Of a DNA stretch of 64,000 bases, positions 1-13,182 are shown piece after piece. Below the pieces are notes generated by a model. The model had not been told where the DNA came from and did no database searches. It worked only from the letters and a program-made list of their open reading frames with translations. The stretch comes from Candolleomyces eurysporus. Lineage: Eukaryota; Basidiomycota; Agaricomycetes; Agaricales; Psathyrellaceae. Positions within the stretch are counted from its first letter, which is position 1. Every line of letters begins with the position of its first letter. A program made the position numbers and the translations under genes. The stretch covers positions 124,001 to 188,000 of the forward strand of contig JANBPK010000847.1 of assembly GCA_027579435.1 (NCBI GenBank), given 5' to 3'.

Positions 1-1074
1 ACTCGATACGATGTGAGGGAGCTCCGAAGGTCATCAGACCCCGAGCCAGCTTCAGAAGGAAGCGTTGTCGATTGAAAATGGCTGGATGATAACTCTGGAT
101 TCAGCAAACTACGCTCTAGGGATAGGCTGAAGGTCACGCACGAGATATGTTGAACTCAATCTTTATCCTCTGGATATACTTACGACGACTCCTGTAGTCC
201 ATGCCGCGAAGCATTTCTTTCTCCAAGGCGATTTCATCCAGATTGTGAGGCTTCCTCCCCGTGACTCGAGGATCCTCTGGGTCCAATCCCTGGTCCGAAT
301 TGAGGGAAGAGGAAGAGTCGCTCTGGCGTAACCGTTCGATTGCGGACGAAAAGGCATAGTTGATATTTCGAAAAGACGAATCGTCTTCGTCGTCGCTGTT
401 GGGGCCTCCCACTGCAACCCGCCGTTCCTCGAGATCATAGTTGTGTGGTGGGATGTAAGAATCAAGATCTGATCCTTTATCTCTGTTCGAAAAAGTCTGG
501 CGTCGCTTCAGACCCACTGGAAACGCGTCGTTTTCAGACTTAGAGTCAAGGGGCATCGAGGATGACGAGGCATTGTCGTCGGACTGTGGGTTCGGGAAAG
601 GCATTCGAGACGACCGGCCTTGATAAGTCCGACTAGGAGAATCAATGCCAGAGTTGTCGTTGTCGCCGCCCTGAGCGAACTGTGAATGGAATGCAGCATT
701 TCTGGTGTAATTTTGACTACCCCGGTCTGGGGACCTGGCATTCGAGTGTACGAGGGTTTGCCCGGATTCATCGTCAGCGACGGGATAGTCCCAAGAGCCT
801 AGAGGGATGCTGCTGACTCGCCGGGAGTATTCGTCTTGTCGGTCGCCTAGATCCTCCTCCTCAATCTCACGCGGAGGTGACGGCTGCCGATGAGCGCTAT
901 CGAGAAAGGGGTTATTCGTTCGACCTGTCAAAAAGTTCGTTCCGCGACGTAGGGTGAAAGAACGAATGACGAACCGCCAGTGCCACCTAAAGTATCTACA
1001 ATCGAATTGATTCGGTCTCATTGCGTAGAGGGAAGCTTGCAGAACGTACCTTCATCGCTGCGGTAGTTAGACAT
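1..1074 (-). CDS. ThrE/DUF1212-family membrane protein, N-terminal part (runs off left edge)
   Basis: Likely a fungal threonine/serine-exporter-like membrane protein (ThrE, DUF1212; Prm10-like). Exons by splice phase: 1074..1050 (start MSNYRSDE), 924..184, and 81..1 running off the window. The first 260 residues are hydrophilic and rich in Ser, Asp and Arg (motifs NPFLDSAHRQPSPP, DPRVTGRKPHNLDE), as in the long cytosolic N-terminus of fungal members. The last exon reads QRFLLKLARGLMTFGAPSHR, which resembles the opening of the ThrE domain: a helix ending in G-x-P-x-H-R. The membrane part lies outside the window, so the family call rests on this short match plus the N-terminal style. The donor at 183 (gtaagtat) is strong; the first intron (125 nt) is longer than most here. 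Confidence 0.7.
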
Positions 1075-1216
1075 GGTATCTTACCCCTCTCCGTCGCGTT
1101 CGCAATGCATTTGGACTGTATAGGCGGAGAATCCATAGCTCTGGTCAACAGGAGGAATCGTAATCCTGACGAACGGTCGAGGATGTAATGATAGTGGTAA
1201 CGTATACAGAAGTCGA

Positions 1217-1834
1217 TCAGGCTCGCAAGTCGGCGAACTTCAATCCCAACTGATTGCCATCCGGAGCACCTTCAATCTGCTTGAACCCAAGCCATTCATA
1301 AAACGCCCTTGCACCCGTATTCCTCGGATCCAATCCCAGCCATATCCCATCAAGTCCCTCCTCCTTCAAATACTGAACTGCAGTTCGAATCAGCTTCGTT
1401 CCGAACCCCTTGCCTTGAAATGCAGGCAAGATATCGATATGGAGATGTGCGGGGGAAAAGTCGATGTTGGACTGTGGAATAGTGTACATATTCCTCAGCA
1501 AGTTGGTATAATAGATGTCTCCAGGCTTCTTTGCGATGGACGGAGGGTATTTTTCTGCAAGGGGCGGCCACCAGGATTCGCGTGCGTGAGCTTCATAGGC
1601 CCTGGTGTCCTTGGAACCTAGGATATATCCAACAACGTCGCCGTTCGACTCGTCTTCAAGAACGAATCCCCATGTCGTTGGTAGATTGACGTACGGAATG
1701 GCGTACACCAGACCCGGAAGTTCGGGATAGTCGTGCAGGTGTTCGGCAGACTTGCCCGCGTCTGCTGTCAGTAAGCAGATTCTGGATAGGGCGTCCTCGT
1801 CCTGTTTGGTTGCTTGGCGAATGGTGACGGACAT
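1217..1834 (-). CDS. GNAT-family N-acetyltransferase
   Basis: Intronless 205-residue protein. GNAT fold: beta strand HLHIDILPAFQG followed by the acetyl-CoA pyrophosphate loop Q/R-x-x-G-x-G (FQGKGFGTKLI, about residues 138-148), then a helix, then LDPRNTGARAFYEWLGF near residues 170-186, the usual motif B with the catalytic-region Tyr. The pattern with ESWWPPLAEKYP before the CoA loop recalls the acetyltransferase-like domain found with hexosaminidases, so the substrate cannot be named; a small amine, amino sugar or protein is possible. The start at 1834 is the only Met ahead of the first strand (MSVTIRQATKQDEDAL). Tail-to-head with the ThrE-like gene, which begins 142 bp downstream of its stop. 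No targeting signal is visible. Confidence 0.85.
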   Translation of the reverse strand: MSVTIRQATKQDEDALSRICLLTADAGKSAEHLHDYPELPGLVYAIPYVNLPTTWGFVLEDESNGDVVGYILGSKDTRAYEAHARESWWPPLAEKYPPSIAKKPGDIYYTNLLRNMYTIPQSNIDFSPAHLHIDILPAFQGKGFGTKLIRTAVQYLKEEGLDGIWLGLDPRNTGARAFYEWLGFKQIEGAPDGNQLGLKFADLRA

Positions 1835-2112
1835 GGTCTATGTTTGATGACAGTAGCTGCAGGTATCGCCCTTTATTCCAGGATTCATCTGATAGACATC
1901 AGTCTTAAGACGCGAGAAGGTGCCTTCGGAGTAATCTCGGGGTATAACAGCATCCATATTCAATTATTGTTACATCGACAGCAGATAGTATAACTGATGA
2001 CAAGAATCTGCAGGCTGCTTAGTATCGCGAATATAGAAGGGAAGTGTGTGCGGCCTACCTCAGAAGCGAATGATAGTCCAATGTATGGCCAAGAAAGTCA
2101 GTAGCAAATGCT

Positions 2113-3621
2113 TTAGATAAAACCTGCAGACCTTAACGCGTGCGAAAACCTGGCGTCTCGTATTTCCTGAAGGGTGGGGGAATGGGGCTGGCCATTACCG
2201 CCTTCTTCTGTTCTAATAACAACCCGTTCTTCATCGCTAGCCGAATTGCGCCGCCTCCCGGAGAAAATTCCACTGCGGAGCGCCTCAATGCGAGACATGC
2301 CATGGATCATGAAAGGCTCATTGTCCGTGGACACGGCAGTGGCTGGAGCAGACGAATCCCGTTGTTGAGTGGCCATGATAGACCGTTCCCATCTCTTGAC
2401 ACGGTAAAAGCCAAGCACGGAGGTCAGAAGGATGAACCAGCCTGATGATAGTTTAATAACGGAAGCATTTTAAGCGGTGATAAACATACCGATAGTCATG
2501 AGGAAAAAGGACAACCATTCTGCCGTCGCATCTGCCAGAAGGGCGTTGGCAGCTTGGTCATCCGGCGTCGGCATGGAGGTTCCTGTGACGTTGCTGTGTG
2601 CTGAGATCCATGCCTCTGCCTCTGCCGCGGAGTGGAAATCAGGATGAGGTTCAGAAGTAGGCTTCCAATCGGCCCACGCAGAGCTATTATCCGACATGTC
2701 ATCCAGTTTCCCCCTGAGCGCAAATCCGTATTGAATGAGGGTAACCCCAAGCCCAGCTCGAGACCCGAGACGAGCAGCGTGGCTGGTGTGAAGAAGATAG
2801 GTGAGGAGGAAGCCGACAAATTGGAAGGAGATGGACACAAGCATGTTCCAACAGAATGAAAACAGCGATCCAGTTGGCAATGAATCGACAATCATGTCGC
2901 CCATCGAATCTGAAGCAAAGGGTGCATGAATTGTTGTATCCCAGTAAGGGGGAACCGCATCGGCTTGAGCTGCAGCATACGAGGGTGGGGCTTCTTGCTG
3001 TGTGTCTTCAGGTACAATATATGTCTCATCGCCTATCAATGGAATCAGCTGAGAAGTCGACGATGCCAAGGAAAGCGTTATGAAACGATCGTCCTCACCA
3101 TCCTGGATGCGAACAGGAGCAGTAGGCTTCGCAGTTACATTGGCGAATACGCCGTCGTTGCCTGTGCCGCCGCCAACGAGTCCGGTCGGCCTGTCTGTGG
3201 AGACCCCAAAACGATGGGCAACAGACTGAGGTAAAACGGTGGAAGCCGCTCGTTTCCACCATGGTTGACGGAATTGCGGAACTGCATCTCTGTCAAACTC
3301 TGGAACGAGCCCATTTGAGTTGCCGAATTCATTGGGAAGAGCGTGTGATGAGAGTGGAGGGGGAGAGCCTGGGGGAGGATAGTCATAATCTACGATTTCG
3401 AAGTTGTACGTCCCTGGGGCATTTGCAGGAGGAGGAGGAGGGGCCTGGGGTCTGGGAGCAGTCTGAGATGCGTTGGGGTTGAGGGGCTGTGATTCAGATG
3501 CGTCACGGTCGTCATCGTCGTCTTCCCTATAGTCGAACGCAGCCTCGACCTCGTCGTCTAGGTCGGGGTGGGGATGCCTGTCGGAGGGATTCGGGAGGCG
3601 AGCATAGCGACTATTAGACAT
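2113..3621 (-). CDS. Bsd2/Ndfip-type transmembrane Rsp5 adaptor
   Basis: Two exons, 3621..2490 and 2441..2113, 486 residues. The N-terminal 250 residues are Pro/Asp-rich and carry PPxY-type motifs (APPSYAAAQ near residue 215; other PP-x-Y-like stretches), which bind WW domains of Rsp5/Nedd4 ubiquitin ligases. Three hydrophobic segments follow: SFCWNMLVSISFQFVGFLL, a Gly-rich segment around GLGVTLIQYGFAL, and WLSFFLMTIGWFILLTSVLGFY, which is split by the 48-nt intron. This layout is that of Bsd2 (yeast) and Ndfip1/2 (animals), which sit in Golgi and endosomes and direct metal transporters and other membrane proteins to vacuolar degradation. The C-terminal tail (about 85 residues) is hydrophilic. 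The joined TM segment reads through cleanly, which supports the splice. Confidence 0.85.
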
Positions 3622-4031
3622 ATAAAGCTCCTATGTCCGTGGTAGAGTAAAAGAAAAAGAGAATAAAGGAATGAAGAGGTTTGCAGCAGGGATTGACAGA
3701 ATTGGTCTGGCCTTGCGCCAAGTCCACTGCTGCGAACAGCTGCCACTAGTTTGGCCTTATTTGGCCCAGTCGTTCCTCGCTTCCAATTGGCTCAATGGTA
3801 GCTCCATCCTCCAGGTGCGTCACTTCATTCGCCGGTCATGAAAAGACGGTAGAAACTCATTCCCATTATCACTACAGGTAACAGAGGTATCTCGATAACA
3901 TACACGAACAATACGATATTGTTACAACAACTAATAGTACAACTTTTGCTGTTGAACACTATTGGACAAAGTCAGTCGAGCCTCTGCAGCAAGATTTCAA
4001 GAGTTTCCTCACCGAAAGAGTGCCGGGCTGG
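3622..4031. other. Intergenic spacer, no gene seen
   Basis: 410 bp between the start of the Bsd2-like gene (minus) and the stop of the next minus-strand gene. It must hold the Bsd2-like promoter. A CCAATTGG palindrome lies near 3783-3790. No credible ORF. Confidence 0.6.
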
Positions 4032-4571
4032 CTACCTGTTGTGCAAGCCAGCACGATTGGCATCGCGGACGAGCTTGTTAATTCTTTGACAGCTCTCGAT
4101 GCGCGATTCCATCATTTTTTCAAACATGACGAGGATCCGTTCTCTTGACGGAACGGCGTCCTCTGCCCCGAGAGCTTGCCGCGCTTGTGAGGCTTTGGGG
4201 GAGAGCCCATCGAGCCGTAGCTTGAACCCCTTCTTCCTCTTCGTCCAGCGAGTGGAGGGCTGGGGTACAGTGCCGATGGCACCGTCGTCAAGCTGGTCGA
4301 AACCCTCACTTGTTCCATCCAGGTAGGGTGAGTCGTTGGGTAGTGATAAGCTTTGTGAGNCCAAGCTTGGGGCTCCCGGAAGGCCGTTCTCGAGCTGTGC
4401 TCGAGTACGATACACCCACATTCTCTCATGCTGGTAGTAGGCTATGAGAGAGTCCAGCAAGGTTACAGTAGAATCCAGAGTGCAGTCGCTGGATTCATCG
4501 AGGGGTGGTTGGATCGCCGGACTTGTGCATGGCGGGGTGGGGATGGAACATTCGGGGTAGGGGCGTTGCAT
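4032..4571 (-). CDS. Hypothetical protein, basic middle and helical C-terminus
   Basis: Single-exon ORF of 179 residues that I do not recognise. A probable helix (TVTLLDSLIAYYQHERMWVY) lies at residues 35-56, a basic patch (RWTKRKKGFKLRL) near 110-122, and a C-terminal helix with alternating charged and hydrophobic residues (ERILVMFEKMMESRIESCQR) near 144-163. One undetermined base at 4360 falls inside a codon; the ORF stays open on both sides when it is counted as a base. A TATATAAA box 48 bp before the ATG (minus strand, 4626..4619) supports the start and suggests regulated expression. It is divergent from EMC10 (270 bp apart). No signal peptide or membrane segment. Function unknown. Confidence 0.65.
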   Translation of the reverse strand: MQRPYPECSIPTPPCTSPAIQPPLDESSDCTLDSTVTLLDSLIAYYQHERMWVYRTRAQLENGLPGAPSLXSQSLSLPNDSPYLDGTSEGFDQLDDGAIGTVPQPSTRWTKRKKGFKLRLDGLSPKASQARQALGAEDAVPSRERILVMFEKMMESRIESCQRINKLVRDANRAGLHNR

Positions 4572-4618
4572 GGCTCAAAAGGGGCGGTAGGGGGTATCAA
4601 AGCTGGGTCCGAGGAAGC

Positions 4619-4626
4619 TTTATATA
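4619..4626 (-). promoter_or_regulatory. TATA box of the 4571 gene
   Basis: TATATAAA reading on the minus strand, 48 bp upstream of the ATG at 4571. Confidence 0.6.
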
Positions 4627-4699
4627 CGCACGACGGTCTCGACGGAGAAAATCGCCAGGACAGGGAGCGAGTCGACCATCGAGCATCGTAGACCACGGT

Positions 4700-4806
4700 C
4701 CAATCAGGTCTGGCCAGCCCAACCAGCCAATCCCAGCTCGCCGTCCAACAACACGTGGTCGGTCCGCCAGCCAATCGGACGTTGCCGCCATTCAATCTGG
4801 GCCAAT
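4700..4806 (+). promoter_or_regulatory. Four CCAAT boxes and a CACGTG in the divergent EMC10 promoter
   Basis: CCAAT occurs at 4700-4704, 4727-4731, 4771-4775 and 4802-4806, all in the same orientation and each followed by C or CA/CG (CCAATC). A CACGTG E-box lies between the second and third copies at 4752-4757. The cluster is 35-141 bp upstream of the EMC10 ATG. CCAATCA is the preferred site of the fungal HAP/CBF complex; whether it acts on EMC10, on the divergent gene, or both is inference. Confidence 0.65.
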
Positions 4807-4840
4807 CACAGATGCCCCTGCCCAACGCGACGGCGACGTT

Positions 4841-5687
4841 ATGATGCTCTCTCTCCTCACCGTCGTCGTCGGCGCCGCCGTTCATGTCTACGCCGCCCAG
4901 TTCAATATTTACCATCGTGTAGTGCAAAGTACATCGTCATCGGTGCCCTTTGTGCAGCGTGGGACGCTCAACCTCGTTGGAAGTAATGCGAATTTGGAAT
5001 CCGTCTCGACCTTGTCCGAGGATCTAGCCCGATTGACACAAAACCTGAACTCCGAAGATGTTGGTGGGGCTTTGTATCAGGTCGCTTTGCAGCATCCTGA
5101 GGACTTTTCTGCGACTGAATGGGCCGTTTCTTCAGTGAAACTGGTGGGTTCCGACTTAGCCATCAATCACCGAGTCACCGTTATTGAACCAGGAGTGGGC
5201 AGTGTCACCTCTCTTCCTCTACCGCGCAGACACTCCATCTCTATCTTTCGGAAGAAGAAAAACCCTATGCCATCAACTACTTCTTGTCCCCGGTCGACCA
5301 TTCTGGGTCATGTCCTCGCCAAGTCAGCAAACCCGAAGCAGAACGTATTAGCCAATTAAACACGACCATCCTGCTCCGCAGACCTTCGTCACCTCCCTCG
5401 TGAGTGCGCTTCATTCTATTGATAACCTGTCACCCTTCATAGATTCACTCTAGGCCCGAGCTAAGGACGCCACCTCCTCTGACGCCAGAGGGCCAGGTGG
5501 TGCAACCCGTTCCAGAAAAGTCCTTCTTCCAGAAGTATTGGTACTATATTGCCATATTCTTTTTCGCCATAAGTGCGTTCATTTCTTTTCAACCCGCGTC
5601 ATAGCCCCTAAACAGCGACTCCCAACAGTGCTTACTAGTCCACCTCCCGAAGAAGGACAACAGGGTGGTGACCGCAGGCAAGCTTAA
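4841..5687 (+). CDS. EMC10: ER membrane protein complex subunit 10 (EMC10)
   Basis: Four exons: 4841..5143, 5203..5399, 5454..5572, 5629..5687; 225 residues and all phases close. The N-terminus is a cleavable signal peptide (MMLSLLTVVVGAAVHVYA). The lumenal domain shows SSVKLCHLSS and then PYAINYFLSPVDHSGSCP, the Cys-bearing strand pattern of EMC10. Near the C-terminus PEKSFFQKYWYYIAIFFFAI is the single membrane anchor, followed by a short Gly/Gln tail (PPPEEGQQGGDRRQA). EMC10 is an accessory lumenal subunit of the ER membrane complex, the insertase for tail-anchored and multi-pass proteins. The correct frame after the first intron is only obtained by using the acceptor at 5202; reading through gives a false ORF ending at 5359. 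Confidence 0.88.
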
Positions 5688-5744
5688 CCGTTTGAGGAAC
5701 AAGCATTGATTTATTTGGGGACTTCATACAACACGCTCCTAATC

Positions 5745-8118
5745 CTAATCTTCATTGCTCCAAACTTTCTGCATCTGCTTTTTGAACGGCTCGAGCGAGA
5801 ATTCCAGTGCAGAACAAGGGAAGTTGATCTCGAACTTCTCCAAGACTGTTGGATGCAGAATTCCAAGTGTTCCAATCTGTGTGTCGTGATGGATGTGCAA
5901 CGCCGCTTGGACTTTATCTTTCAGCTTGGAGAGTCTACTTGGGTGATTGGGCGGCGGGCGGTAGTAGATGTTTGCGGCACGACCCGGGAAATACATTCCA
6001 TCTGCCCAATCGTAAGTTCCAGGGATAAGGGAATCGAGTAACAACGCTTACCAGATGTTTCTTTAATGTAATATCCGGTTGGTGCATCATGGTCTTGGCT
6101 GCTGATTCGAGGGATCTCGAGCATCTTCATGGCGCGGTCCAACATTCCGTGGACAATCTCAAAGCCGGCGGTCTTGTTACACCAGACCGCTGCTGCATGC
6201 CTTTCATTGCGTGCCTGCCTCTCGCGGGTGGTGTCCTTGAAAACGACGTCTGAGGTCTCGAAAATCTTGACGGGAAGTGCATGCGACCTATTCTCGCGGA
6301 TGGTTTTTAGCAATCCCGGGATCAGTGTTGTGCGGACGACTTGGAACTCGAGCGTCTTCGGGTTGGCAATCTTAACTGCCGTCTTCCCGTCATCTTCGTG
6401 GTTTAACCACTCAAAGTTTTCTTCGTGTGAGCACTGATCCAAGTCATCGTTAGAATGGGTCGCAAAGTTCCAGGCTCCAGCGCTCATACCAGAATTAAAG
6501 GGAGAACTTCCACCCATCCAGCAAGTGCCCACTCCAACCGAATCACGTCGCTCAGCTTGCTGATGGCTAGCGGCTGCGCGACGGTACTGGTGGCAGGGAA
6601 CTTATCTGGCAGATTGTTGAAGCCGTACGCGATGGCAGCATCCTCCATGATATCGCATTCATGGAAGATGTCAGGCCGTGTTGACGGAATGTTGACGAGA
6701 ATTTCATCCGTGCTTCCTTCTTTAAGAGTCGGGTTCAAGGACATGCGCTTAAGGAGGGTAGCCACCTCCTCCGCTGAGAGCGAAAGGCCTGTGCACGAAT
6801 TGACATAGGATGCGTGCGCAAGCATCTGTCGTTCTGAAATATCCGGAGTGATTCGACTCTGCCCGTTGGGTAAAATCACTTTGACAGGTTCAATCCTAGA
6901 GAACTGTCAATGAAGTGGAAGGCGTAGCTTTGTTTGACGTACGCGAAAGGCTCCTCGCAATATTCGGAGAACATGGTAGCGACGATGTTCACAACGATAT
7001 CGAGCTTGGTCTGGTCTGTAGCTGTTACATCGATGAAGACATTCCTTGTATTCAACGTTATCTTGCTGTGTTCGGAGTTGATAATGGGAGGCATGGACAA
7101 AACACGGTCTTGGGAGTCGTAAATGATAGGGTAGACTGGCGAGTCTCGGATAATGTGCAGATATCTGGCAATGTGTTTTTCCGACTGAAAGTCGGGTAAA
7201 TTCCAGCCCCTTGTCCATATTGAAAGGGTCAACGCACCTCGTACACAGTCATCAGCTCCTCTGCCGTGTGCTCTTGAGACTTGCCCAAAGGTGCGAACTT
7301 GATCGTCTTCGGCGCCTTGGCTTCGTATCGGAAGGGCGGGGTCAAAGTATCCAAATCATGAGTTCCGATGGCTACGAGTTGACGCCTTCGGCAGATGTTC
7401 TGGTGCAATTTGTCTTGGAGGTCCATGAAGGAAGCGTAAGATCGTTCGGTGAATTTGATATTACGCAGGATCGCACAGGCGAACAATGGTCGAATTGCTG
7501 CAGTCTTTCGAGTCGAGTCAGACAGGGAAATAGTGTCAATAGCGACTCCAAGACTAACCGATGGATCTATCTTGACGGTTAGAAGCTCAGCTTCTCCTCC
7601 CTTCGGATATACAAGCTTGTATTTTGGCGCATCTGTCTTTTGGAGGAAGACGGAAAGTGCTCTAGAAATGCCTTCGATACAGAGCAAGTCGTATCTGAGG
7701 CAGAGGTTCCGTTGAGTATAATGGAGCAATGAGGACGGATACTCCTACCTGTTGGCAGGTATTTCGATTTTCAATTGCTATGTAGCATTTTCAGCATCAA
7801 AACACAAGCGGAAAGGGAGTTGTACTCACTGGCCGTTCGGCCGGGAGACCCTTCTTAATGGCCTCTTCCACTTCCTCCGTGGTCTGATTGGGATTCAGCC
7901 AGAGATCAGAGACAAAGCCATCTCGTGTCCTCAAAGACGACATACATCTTCGTCTAGTTCTAGCCCATACTCAAAACACAGTTTATCGAATTCGTCGGTT
8001 GCTAGATTGATTCCTTGTCAACAGCTATCGCTAGGTTGATCGACTGGAGTAGAAACTGACTGAACTCTCGACCAAGGCGCTCGAAGAGCTCAGCTTTGTC
8101 GACAGCGATGGTCGGCAT
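5745..8118 (-). CDS. FRS1: Phenylalanyl-tRNA synthetase beta subunit, cytosolic (FRS1)
   Basis: Nine exons: 8118..8061, 8001..7946, 7883..7830, 7777..7749, 7694..7238, 7184..6943, 6895..6490, 6433..6052, 6001..5745; 646 residues, phases close. Recognisable pieces of PheT/FRS1: [16 protein letters not shown] at the start, [30 protein letters not shown] (tRNA-binding/B1 region), [19 protein letters not shown] and the Asn-rich B5 part, a C-terminal aminoacylation-like domain with the ETSDVVFKD and [13 protein letters not shown] segments (close to the end of eukaryotic beta subunits). It pairs with the alpha subunit to charge tRNA-Phe in the cytosol. The 29-nt fourth exon is a micro-exon confirmed by phase. 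It shares a 162-bp divergent promoter with DPH6. Confidence 0.93.
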
Positions 8119-8280
8119 TGTAGATCAAGAGGGAAGGGATTTCCAAAGACGATAAGAGTGGAAGAGATGATGGTGGTCGAGTCAAAATCAAATCAATGTA
8201 TCGTTGCCTTTTTCGTCAACCAATCAAGATTCAAATCGCAGGTCAATTAAAGGCATCCTTTCGCCTTGACTCTTTTCAAA
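8119..8280. promoter_or_regulatory. Divergent FRS1/DPH6 promoter
   Basis: 162 bp between two translation genes. It contains CCAATCAAG at 8220-8228 about 60 bp before the DPH6 ATG; no TATA box. Confidence 0.55.
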
Positions 8281-10815
8281 ATGAAGTACGTCGCGCTGCT
8301 CAGCGGAGGCAAGGACAGTTGCTACAATCTGCTTCACTGTCAAAAAAAATGGCCACGAGCTCGTAGCCGCTGCCTCCCTTAGGCCTGAGCAGGGTAAAGG
8401 TGCGCGACAGTATTTCAGACAAAGATTAAATCAAATGCTGATTCCGTATAGACGAAATTGATTCGTACATGTATCAGACCGTTGGTCAAGATGCAATTGA
8501 ACTGGTCGCAAAGGCACTCAATGTGCCGTTATACCGAAGGGTGATATCAGGAAGCGCGGTACATCAAGGTGCTGAATATGGTCCTCGAACGGTTCATGGC
8601 TCGGCAGACCTCATGGGAGATGAAACCGAGGACCTCTACCATCTGCTTTCCACAGTTCTAGTATGTCGCTCATTATGATCTATGCGATCGCTGTTGCTGA
8701 GCTCATTGTGCAGGAGCATCATCCAGAGATTCAAGGAGTATCGGTCGGCGCTATTCTCTCCAATTACCAGCGCGTCCGGGTCGAACACGTGTAGGCTCAT
8801 ACTCTGCCCGATACCCGAAAGGGCTTACATGAGAACCTCTCAGATGCCGTCGCCTAGGTCTAACAGCCCTTGCATATCTCTGGCAAAGGGATCAAGGAGA
8901 GCTTCTTTCTGAAATGATTCAAGCTGGCCTTACCGCCGTCCTCATCAAGGTTGCCGGGATCGGCCTCACTGTGAAGCACCTTGGAAAGACCCTGCAAGAA
9001 ATGGAGCCAACTTTCATCAGATTGGTTAGTACCTTGACAGTCGATATGCAGGATTGTCCAATGAATTTGTTGATCAGAACACGCTCTATGGATCACATAT
9101 CTGTGGCGAGGGCGGCGAATACGAATCTTTAACGATTGATTCGCCCATGTTCAAATCAAGGATCTGTCTGTAAGTCATCAATATCTCTTAACGCATTTTG
9201 CTGAGAAGACCTCAGGAAAGAAGTTGAAACCGTGATTCACTCCGATAACGATTTCGCTACTGTTGCCTATTTACGAGTCCGCGATGCTGAGCTGATACCC
9301 AAGGATCTCAATCCATCGCTCGAGCTAATAACTCCGCCTTTGCTCGATGAACAATTTTCCGAAATTTCCGAGAGGCTTGCCTCTCTATTGCCAAGTGCTC
9401 GTTCCCTCACGATTGGAAACTTCGAGCCTGACAAACAGCATCGTGGTGCGTTTGCCACAAGCAGCAGAAAGGTTCAAAACTGGGTGGCGGTTTGTAATGT
9501 GCAGAGAAGCGTTGACAAAAATTTCGAAATCACCATCGAAGAAGAGGTGACAGAGTGCTTCCAAAGTCTCGCTAGTAAGTCAGCGTGCCTCTCGACGGTC
9601 CGCTCTTAACGATTTTTAGGCGAACTGAAGAAACATGGTCTTGAGATTCACCATTGCGCCAATATCAATATATTCCTCTCCTCAATAGACCTTTTCGTAA
9701 AGGTCAATACCGTCTACGGAACCTTTTTCGGAACAAGTCCCCCTGCTCGCGCCTGTGTAGCTGTGTCTCTACCTGAAGGAATTCGTGTTCGCCTCGACGC
9801 CATTGCTTATGCAGAGCCTCGAACCCGGGATCGACACGCTCTGCACGTTCAAGGGCTCAGCTACTGGGCCCCAGCTAATATTGGACCATATTCGCAAAGC
9901 ATTCTGGTGCGGATCGCATTGTCCGTACTTCTACTCAATTGACATTGGATCCAGGCCCAAGAACGGGTATTTGTATCTGGCCAAATTGCCTTGCTCCCAA
10001 GTTCCCTTACTCTAGCCAAGTCCCTGTCATTGCAAGCGGCTCTGGCATCTCAGCATGCAGACAGGATTGTAAAGGCCCTTGCAGCGAACACAGGCTCTAA
10101 CTGGCAGGGAATTCCACATCTCAATGTTTATTGGTTTTGTGATGTGAACGATCTTCTCGCTACAAAAGGCATCCAAAACCTACTCAAGGTAAATCTTCTC
10201 TCCCGTGGGCACCTGATTCTGACACCCGTGTAGGAGAATGACGTGCCTTCTCTTTTTGTGGCCGTTGCTGGTTTACCTAAAGAAGCTCGCATCGAAAAGC
10301 AGACTCTTTATCACACAGGACGCTCTGAATATCAAAGTGATGAAGATACGTCGGAAGAGGCGATCCATCAAGAAAATTGCACCGGTATGCGAATCTCTTG
10401 TTGGTGATGGTTTCTATCTTTATGTTTGTCCGTATCACCAGAGTTGAAACGGTCGGGAGATGCTCTTCTCCAATTCTACAAACGAGTTCTTGGGACGTAC
10501 ACTGTGTCCATAATATGCGTCAAAGGAGGTGCGTGAATTCATTGTTTCCGAACACGCCAAGGCTAAATAAGTTTGTTAGAATTGGGCCTCGATGTTGCAT
10601 CCTGCTACGCAGCTTCACATCAACAGGAACCTGTGCTCTCCATTCGCTTGTTTTTCTCACCCTCCCTGGCATCATCATCGAAACGGCTGGAGCTTGCCAC
10701 TATACTAGGTTTGACCAATGCTCCAATAACGGAAATTCCGTGCCATTTCATCTCAAGCAGTGCAGAAGATGGCTGGGACTTCGCGGCTTGTATCTTATCA
10801 CATACCGCCTGTTAA
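8281..10815 (+). CDS. DPH6: Diphthine-ammonia ligase DPH6 with C-terminal YjgF-like domains
   Basis: Eleven exons: 8281..8399, 8452..8660, 8714..8790, 8844..9024, 9078..9169, 9216..9574, 9620..9906, 9955..10188, 10234..10384, 10442..10528, 10580..10815. The N-terminal ATP-pyrophosphatase domain has the PP-loop LLSGGKDS at residues 6-13 and CGEGGEYESLTID near residue 210, the hallmark of the family. Two YjgF/Rid-like domains follow (PPARACV, YWAPANIGPYSQ; VFVSGQIALLPSS), as in the long fungal form. It makes the last step of diphthamide on eEF2, amidation with ammonium and ATP. Exon lengths sum to 2032, one base too many: eight A's at 8342-8349 push exon 1 into a stop, and seven A's would give CQKNGHELVAAASLRP. 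I take this as a sequencing insertion, leaving 676 residues. Confidence 0.88.
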
Positions 10816-11098
10816 TGAAGCTTGGCAAGTTAAAGATGCTTCTTGAGGCTGGTGTCACGCACCGACTGAGAGAGCGCTCGTTAACAAGTGTCATCGGCGG
10901 ACTTCTTGCGCCCGGTTGTCACGCATGTGGGTGCACTAGGTGTACACTGCCCAAGATCACCTTTCTGTTCCCCTTCAAGGGGGCAAGCGCCTTGCGCCCA
11001 GTTCCATATTAAAAGCCGCCTTCCTGTTCATTCTGACCTGTTTGGTAATCTACCGTACTTTCCTGCCCCCGAGTCTCCCTAGAGCTTCTTCGAGTGTG

Positions 11099-12849
<1,751 letters not shown>

Positions 12850-13182
12850 GCCGCAGGCGGTACTCCAAAGACGAACGATGGTTCCCGAGCTGTATTTATA
12901 GCGTGGTTAACAGAGCTACACCTGTATGTATAAAGTGGTAAGCAGAGCGACGCCGGATTGGGGGAGGTTGTTGAACAACAAGACAAGTCCATTCGTGAAT
13001 GTGGGCGATCTAGAGGTACATACAAAGCATCAGAGCCATAAGGAGAATGCAGACAGAACAGGAGCAAAACAGCAGAATGTTGTATACAAGGAACTAGTTG
13101 CAGAGAAGATGCAGGGCAAGGCAGATCCGGAGTGGTGAAAGGAATAGCCAATACTTAGCGGCTTCTAGATAAGTCATTACCG
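12850..13182. other. Convergent 3' spacer, no gene seen
   Basis: 333 bp between the stops of the UGM gene (+) and the sugar transporter (-). Short ORFs only. Nothing recognised. Confidence 0.6.
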
